NCBI GenBank assembly: GCA_937925335.1
Contig: CALEWY010000014.1
Location: forward strand, 1-61,702
Reading direction: 5' to 3'
DNA: 61,702 nt
Source: an uncultured Acidimicrobiales bacterium
Lineage (GTDB): Bacteria > Actinomycetota > Acidimicrobiia > Acidimicrobiales > SZUA-35
The notes beneath the pieces were generated by a model, which was not told where the DNA came from, did not search any database, and was given only the letters and a program-made list of their open reading frames with translations. Shown piece after piece: positions 57,756 through 61,702 of this stretch. The position numbers were made by a program, and so were the translations under genes. The stretch's first letter is position 1, and each line of letters begins with the position of its first letter.

Positions 57756-59462
57756 CTAGTCCGAGATCGGAACCCAACGACCTGATGTCGTGTCGTGTCG
57801 CAGCCAGCATTCGCGCGCCGCATCCCAGTAGAGCCACGAATCCCACTCTTCGCTCCACTGCGGTTCCTTTGCACCACCGCTCTGTGAGCGAGGCGCCGAC
57901 GCCGAAGTGAACGCCGCGACCCCTGCCGCGGCCGCTGCGGGGGAATCAGTGACTGAGGAATCAGTGATTCCGGAATCGGTGGCTTCGGCAGCACTCAGAT
58001 CGATCGTGGAATCCGGACCCCAGACCGGGGCCTGCTCCGCCACGGGACGCTCCCAATCACGACGCACCGCACGGTGGCGTGGGGGAGGCGGTTTGCGATC
58101 GACCTCGGCGGCTGGGGTTGGCGTGGCTGCAGCCGGGGCCGCAGTGGCCTTGAACAGGCTTTCGCGTTCAGCCTCGGAGCGATGCATGGGCTGGGGTCGC
58201 CCCGCTCGAGCCTGCGGTTGTGCCGGCGGTTGGGTGATCGCTTGTGCAACCGGTTGTGGCTCGACGGCTGGCACGTCGGCAGCGGGCTGTTGCTCAGCGG
58301 CAGGTACGTCAGCAGCGGGAACTTCAGCCACGTTGGGCATCTCGAATGCCGGCGACTTGATCGCCGAAAGGTCAACGGTCGGCCCGACGCGCTCGGGAAC
58401 CTCGACTGGTCCAGTTGCCGCCTGTGCGGTTTCGGGCTGTGAAGCATCCAACTGTGCTGCTGCGGGCTGTTCGAGGTCACGTGTGGGGTTCGTTGGGGCC
58501 GGTGCAGCATCGGCCGCTCGCTGCAGTCGTTCGGCTGGTGACTCTGGCGCACGCACAGCCGGAGTTGGCGTGCTTGAGACTGGCGCGGCCGGAGTTGGCG
58601 CGGCGGGCGTTGGAGCAGCGAGAGTTGGAGCAGCGGGAGCTGCCGGCTTGGCGTCCGGCGCTGCAGCGAGGCTCGATAGCGCCGAGAGGGTCGTCTCCGC
58701 AGCGGGGTCGATCTCGATGCCCGGCTCGGTGGGTGCTTCGACCTCGATCTCGGCGATGTCTTCGAGCGATGCGCTGACGGCGTTTTTGCGGTTCTTGCGC
58801 TTGGAGAGTTTCTCGCTCTCTTTGTCCGCCTGCTTCTCAGCCTTCTTGGCGGCCTTCTTGCCAGCCTTGCCCGTGGCCGTGTCTGCCTGGGGTGCTGCAA
58901 CGCTGGCATCAGCGGTGACCGAGCGGGTTGAGATCACGGCAGTCTTTGCCGAGGAGTCGCCAACTCGCTGGTTGAACGGCCGGCTCTTGGCGATGATCCA
59001 GCCGAGCAGCCCGGGGATCACGTAGGGAGCGAGGTCGACCACGGCGCCGACGGTTCGAGAGAAGTGTTGCGAGGTCGTTGGGCGTTGGCCCTGGTCGTTG
59101 ACGACCTTGAGCCCGAGCAGCTTCTGTCCGAAGCTCCAGCCGGTGTTGGCGGGAATCAAGACCTTGACGAGAAGGACGAGAAGCAGGCCGACGACGGTCA
59201 AGAAGATGAGGTCGATCAGTTTGAACGCATAGAGCGTGTCGCCGATTTCTTGGGTGCGGTTGAAGTTGCGAGCGATGGTGCCAAGTCGATCAGCGTCGGC
59301 TTGAGCGAAGACGGCTTGTCCCGCCTCGTTGCGCTCTTGGATCTCGAACTTTTCGCTCTGCGAGCGCGCAAACAATGCCGTCAAGCCACCGACCAGACCG
59401 AGGTCGATGAGCGACGCAATGATTCGCCGCTTCAGAACTTTCGTCAGCCCTTCGTCTATCAC
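57756..59462 (-). CDS. RDD-family membrane protein with long Ala/Pro linker and WW-like C-terminus
   Basis: 568 residues from GTG 59462 (CAGAAT six bases upstream). The RDD domain (about 5-170) has three or four membrane helices (RRIIASLIDLGLVGGLTALFA, LIDLIFLTVVGLLLVLLVKVLIPANTGWSFGQKLLGLKVV, AVVDLAPYVIPGLLGWIIA, FNQRVGD). It is followed by a Lys/Ala-rich charged stretch (195-230), a ~300-residue Ala/Pro/Thr/Glu linker with tandem repeats, and a C-terminal aromatic motif WDSWLYWDAARECWLRHDTTSGRWVPI resembling WW/DUF2510-type modules. Function unknown; RDD proteins are proposed transporters or anchors. Convergent with recO. Confidence 0.8.
   Translation of the reverse strand: MIDEGLTKVLKRRIIASLIDLGLVGGLTALFARSQSEKFEIQERNEAGQAVFAQADADRLGTIARNFNRTQEIGDTLYAFKLIDLIFLTVVGLLLVLLVKVLIPANTGWSFGQKLLGLKVVNDQGQRPTTSQHFSRTVGAVVDLAPYVIPGLLGWIIAKSRPFNQRVGDSSAKTAVISTRSVTADASVAAPQADTATGKAGKKAAKKAEKQADKESEKLSKRKNRKNAVSASLEDIAEIEVEAPTEPGIEIDPAAETTLSALSSLAAAPDAKPAAPAAPTLAAPTPAAPTPAAPVSSTPTPAVRAPESPAERLQRAADAAPAPTNPTRDLEQPAAAQLDASQPETAQAATGPVEVPERVGPTVDLSAIKSPAFEMPNVAEVPAADVPAAEQQPAADVPAVEPQPVAQAITQPPAQPQARAGRPQPMHRSEAERESLFKATAAPAAATPTPAAEVDRKPPPPRHRAVRRDWERPVAEQAPVWGPDSTIDLSAAEATDSGITDSSVTDSPAAAAAGVAAFTSASAPRSQSGGAKEPQWSEEWDSWLYWDAARECWLRHDTTSGRWVPISD
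57943..57987 (-). repeat. 15-bp imperfect tandem repeat x3 in the RDD gene
   Basis: Units starting GAATCAGTGA at 57943-57957 and 57958-57972, and a diverged copy at 57973-57987, encoding the SGITDSSVTDS stretch on the minus strand. Confidence 0.75.
58585..58644 (-). repeat. 15-bp tandem repeat x4 in the RDD gene linker
   Basis: Units of the GCGGCGGGCGTTGGA type at 58585-58599, 58600-58614, 58615-58629 and 58630-58644, encoding APTPA/APTLA repeats. Confidence 0.85.
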
Positions 59463-59521
59463 CGCCCAATTCTGCCCGGGCTTGGTCGGCTAATCAGGGA
59501 CTGTCCACGATTCGAGCCGGT

Positions 59522-59527
59522 TACGCT
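59522..59527 (+). promoter_or_regulatory. leaderless -10 hexamer of glyQS
   Basis: TACGCT six bases before ATG 59534. No T-box leader is possible in the 71-base gap to the divergent RDD gene. Confidence 0.5.
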
Positions 59528-59533
59528 CCGCCC

Positions 59534-60880
59534 ATGGCCGAGTCAACTGACGACCAAAACACACCGAGCAACACGTCTAGCGAGCTCTTCGACAAGATCG
59601 TGAACCTGTCGAAGCGTCGGGGCATCGTGTATCCGTCCGCTGAGATCTACGGCGGCTTTCGCTCGACCTATGACTACGGCCCCGTCGGTGTGCTCATGCT
59701 GCGCAACGTCAAAGACGCCTGGTGGCGTTCGATGGTGCAGATGCGCCACGACGTTGTCGGCCTCGATGCCGCGATCCTCTCGCCGCCCCAGATCTGGGAA
59801 GCTTCCGGCCACCTCGCAAACTTCTCCGACCCGCTCGTCGACTGTCGAAACTGCGGTGCCCGTCACCGACTCGACAAGCTCGACAACCCGGATCAATGCC
59901 CAACGTGTGGCATGAGTGATCAGTTCACCGAGCCTCGCCAGTTCAACCTCATGTTCAAGACGCACGCGGGCCCGGTCGAGGGAGCTGGTCACGAGGTCTA
60001 CCTGCGCCCCGAAACGGCGCAGGGCATGTTCGTCAACTTCGCCAACGTGCTTTACACCAGCCGGAAGAAGCCCCCGTTTGGTATTGCTCAGATCGGCAAG
60101 AGCTTCCGCAACGAGATCACGCCGGGCAACTTCGTGTTCCGCACTCGTGAGTTCGAGCAGATGGAGATGGAGTACTTCGTTCCGCCCGCCGATTCTCAGC
60201 AGTGGTACGAGTACTGGTGCGAGACGCGCATGCAGTGGTATCTCGATCACGGCATCGCCACCGAGAAGCTTCGGCTCCGCGCTCATGACGATGACGAGCT
60301 CAGCCACTACTCATCGGGAACCAGTGACGTTGAGTTCCTCTTCCCCTGGGGCTGGGATGAGCTTGAGGGCATCGCCAACCGAGGCGACTACGACCTCGGC
60401 CAGCATGCGGAGCATTCCGGCAACAAGCTCGAGTACTTCGACCAGGCCGCAGGCGAACGCTACGTCCCGCATGTGATCGAGCCAGCGGCTGGCGCAACGC
60501 GCACGATGATGGCCTTCTTGATGGCGGCGTACGACGAAGAGACCGTTAACGACGACACACGAACCGTGTTGCGCCTGCATCACCGCATCGCTCCCTACAA
60601 GGTCGCCGTGCTGCCTCTCTCGAAGAAGCCAGAACTGGCAGGCCCGTGTCAGGAGCTGTTCGCGCAGCTGGCGGGCACCTGGATGTGTGACTACGACGAG
60701 ACGCAGAACATCGGCAAGCGCTATCGCCGCCAGGACGAGATCGGCACGCCCTACTGCGTCACCTATGACTTCGATTCACTCGTTGACAACGCCGTCACGG
60801 TTCGAGAGCGAGACACGATGGAACAGGTTCGCCTGCCAATCGCCGACCTCGAAGCGTGGCTGGCAGAACGTCTTACCTGA
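59534..60880 (+). CDS. glyQS: glycine--tRNA ligase, dimeric type
   Basis: Class II aminoacyl-tRNA synthetase of the alpha2 (eukaryote/actinobacterial) type. 448 residues: LSKRRGIVYPSAEIYGGFRSTYDYGPVGVLMLRNVKDAWW, zinc-type CRNCGA and CPTCG, motif 2 IAQIGKSFRNEITPGNFVFRTREFEQMEMEYF, motif 3 PAAGATRTMMAFLMAAY, and the anticodon-binding domain (about 350-448). The alpha2 type has no link to the bacterial alpha/beta GlyRS. Ends one base before the convergent MerR gene. Confidence 0.96.
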   Translation: MAESTDDQNTPSNTSSELFDKIVNLSKRRGIVYPSAEIYGGFRSTYDYGPVGVLMLRNVKDAWWRSMVQMRHDVVGLDAAILSPPQIWEASGHLANFSDPLVDCRNCGARHRLDKLDNPDQCPTCGMSDQFTEPRQFNLMFKTHAGPVEGAGHEVYLRPETAQGMFVNFANVLYTSRKKPPFGIAQIGKSFRNEITPGNFVFRTREFEQMEMEYFVPPADSQQWYEYWCETRMQWYLDHGIATEKLRLRAHDDDELSHYSSGTSDVEFLFPWGWDELEGIANRGDYDLGQHAEHSGNKLEYFDQAAGERYVPHVIEPAAGATRTMMAFLMAAYDEETVNDDTRTVLRLHHRIAPYKVAVLPLSKKPELAGPCQELFAQLAGTWMCDYDETQNIGKRYRRQDEIGTPYCVTYDFDSLVDNAVTVRERDTMEQVRLPIADLEAWLAERLT

Positions 60881-61261
60881 TCACGAGAGTTCTGCTCCGG
60901 AAAAATCAGAGTAGAAGCTGAGCTTGTGGTCGATGAGTCGAAGCGCTGTCTTGCGCTCCTCGATCTGAGCTTCCACCAACACCCGGTGATCCATCAGTAT
61001 TTGCTGGCGTTCGTCCTTGGTGTCTTCGCCGATCTCCGCAAGATCGCAGTAGTGGCGTAGCTGCGCCATCGTCATGCCTGTGTCTCGCAGGCAGCGCAGT
61101 ACTTCAACCCAGATCGCGTCGTCTTCGCTGTAGCGCCGATGGCCGCTACTCGCCCGCTCAACATTGGTCAGCAGGCCTTCGCGTTCGTAGTAACGAAGCG
61201 TGTCGATCGTGACGCCGGTTCGGTCAGCCATCTGCGCTGGGGTGAGGGCGGTGGTTGTCAT
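60881..61261 (-). CDS. MerR-family transcriptional regulator
   Basis: 126 residues from ATG 61261. N-terminal winged helix TPAQMADRTGVTIDTLRYYEREGLLTNVERASSGHRRYSEDDAIWVEVLRCLRDTGMTMAQLRHYCDLAEIG, then a dimerisation coiled coil. No metal-binding Cys cluster near the C-terminus (one Cys only, in HYCDLA), so it belongs with the AdhR/NmlR-like or small-molecule members rather than metal sensors. An earlier in-frame ATG at 61288 lies within the operator and is rejected. Divergent from the cupin gene across a perfect operator. Confidence 0.92.
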   Translation of the reverse strand: MTTTALTPAQMADRTGVTIDTLRYYEREGLLTNVERASSGHRRYSEDDAIWVEVLRCLRDTGMTMAQLRHYCDLAEIGEDTKDERQQILMDHRVLVEAQIEERKTALRLIDHKLSFYSDFSGAELS

Positions 61262-61275
61262 GCCTCCAGTCAACA

Positions 61276-61295
61276 ACCTGGAGCGCACTCCAGGT
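61276..61295. promoter_or_regulatory. MerR-type operator
   Basis: Perfect dyad ACCTGGAG (61276-61283), CGCA, CTCCAGGT (61288-61295). On the minus strand TTGACC (61298-61293) abuts it, so the dyad occupies the spacer of the regulator's promoter, the hallmark of MerR-family sites. It sits between the divergent merR and cupin genes. Confidence 0.8.
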
Positions 61296-61305
61296 CAAGT
61301 GATGG

Positions 61306-61311
61306 CACAAT
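61306..61311 (+). promoter_or_regulatory. -10-like hexamer of the cupin gene
   Basis: CACAAT six bases before ATG 61318; weaker than the TAnnnT sites but at the same distance. Confidence 0.3.
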
Positions 61312-61317
61312 CGCCCG

Positions 61318-61695
61318 ATGGCTGATGCAGAACCAAACCAGGCAGTGAACCTGTCCGACAAGCTCGCACAGTTCGATGACCACTGGTCGCCCAGGACCGT
61401 CACAGAGTTCAATGGCCACGACATCATGGTCGTGAAGGTCAAAGGTGAGTTCAACTGGCATCACCATGACGACACCGACGATCTCTTTCTCGTGCTCAAG
61501 GGCCGACTCACGATTCGAATGCCCGATGGCGACGGCGGCGACGTGGAGCTTGGCCCTGGTGAACTCTTCGTCGTTCCGGTCGGCGTCGAACACCAGCCGT
61601 TCGCCGAAGAAGAAGTCGAGATGATGCTGATCGAACCAAGCGGCACACCAAACAGCGGCGATGAAGCCACCGCAGCACCCAGGATCGTGATCTGA
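61318..61695 (+). CDS. small cupin-domain protein
   Basis: 125 residues, complete. Cupin motif 1 is GEFNWHHHDDTDDLFLVLKGRLTI (about 43-66; His cluster for metal binding) and motif 2 is LGPGELFVVPVGVEHQPFAEEE (about 77-98; third His in EHQPF). A single-domain metal-binding beta-barrel; enzyme or sensor role unknown. Its start is 22 bases from the MerR operator, so it is the likely target of the divergent regulator. Confidence 0.9.
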   Translation: MADAEPNQAVNLSDKLAQFDDHWSPRTVTEFNGHDIMVVKVKGEFNWHHHDDTDDLFLVLKGRLTIRMPDGDGGDVELGPGELFVVPVGVEHQPFAEEEVEMMLIEPSGTPNSGDEATAAPRIVI

Positions 61696-61702
61696 TCCGC
61701 TC

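Noticed and set aside
59463-59533. T-box leader or other riboswitch for glyQS
   Set aside because: The gap is 71 bases with a -10 hexamer six bases before ATG, leaving no leader.

Overview
This is a contiguous, gene-dense, GC-rich stretch of bacterial chromosome. It carries about 56 protein genes and one tRNA gene, with no insertion sequence, prophage or CRISPR array. Gene content and order point to an actinobacterium, most likely class Acidimicrobiia (an Ilumatobacter-like lineage). The clues are the ndk-mreBCD-mrdA-rodA / radical SAM TIGR03960-TIGR03936 / RNase E-rplU-rpmA-obgE-proB / nadD-rsfS order, a class II DAHP synthase, a BldD-type regulator, dimeric GlyRS next to uppS-recO, and Thr/Pro-rich tails on surface proteins. 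The taxonomic placement is an inference.

Layout. 1-1237: 3' part of a protein with a pilin-like N-terminal helix. 1300-7710: ndk and the rod-shape/cell-elongation genes mreB, mreC, mreD, mrdA (PBP2) and rodA. 7756-12945: radical SAM TIGR03960, DUF2344, RNase E/G, L21 and L27, closed by a strong terminator. 13076-16049: two TadE-like proteins and one TadG-like protein, set between rpmA and obgE. 16118-18520: obgE and proB. 18575-22561 (minus): AAA ATPase, MurJ lipid II flippase and PspA in one operon. 22664-25056: MoxR ATPase and CoxE-like VWA protein. 25147-26518: ECF sigma factor and RskA-type anti-sigma factor. 26525-28926 (minus): DAHP synthase and a group 2 sigma-70 factor. 29310-32116: nadD, a degenerate LytR/CpsA/Psr-like gene, rsfS and a methyltransferase. 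32205-32277: tRNA-Ala(GGC). 32398-37383: acyl-AMP ligase, thioredoxin-TPR protein, comEA and comEC. 37388-39412 (minus): OafA-type acyltransferase. 39442-47095: holA, rpsT (minus), lepA, photolyase, hrcA, dnaJ and rsmE. 47288-48827: a BldD-like regulator convergent with a pseudokinase-like membrane protein. 49000-52602: phoH, ybeY, CBS/CorC protein and era. 52599-55134 (minus): PlsY-like membrane protein and DinG-like helicase. 55209-57752: a Thr/Pro-tailed membrane protein, uppS and recO. 57756-59462 (minus): RDD membrane protein. 59534-61695: glyQS, a MerR regulator (minus) and a cupin.

Themes. Much of the window makes and polices the cell envelope: MreBCD/PBP2/RodA elongasome, MurJ and UppS for the lipid II cycle, PspA for membrane stress, and OafA for glycan acylation. 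The rest is mostly translation and ribosome biogenesis (L21, L27, S20, Obg, Era, YbeY, RsfS, LepA, RsmE, GlyRS, RNase E). Two sequence-level patterns cut across the genes. First, many genes that begin a transcript have a TAnnnT hexamer 6-10 bases before the start codon and no Shine-Dalgarno sequence, the layout of leaderless promoters. Second, short tandem duplications of 9-20 bp recur at the 3' ends of genes and in intergenic gaps.
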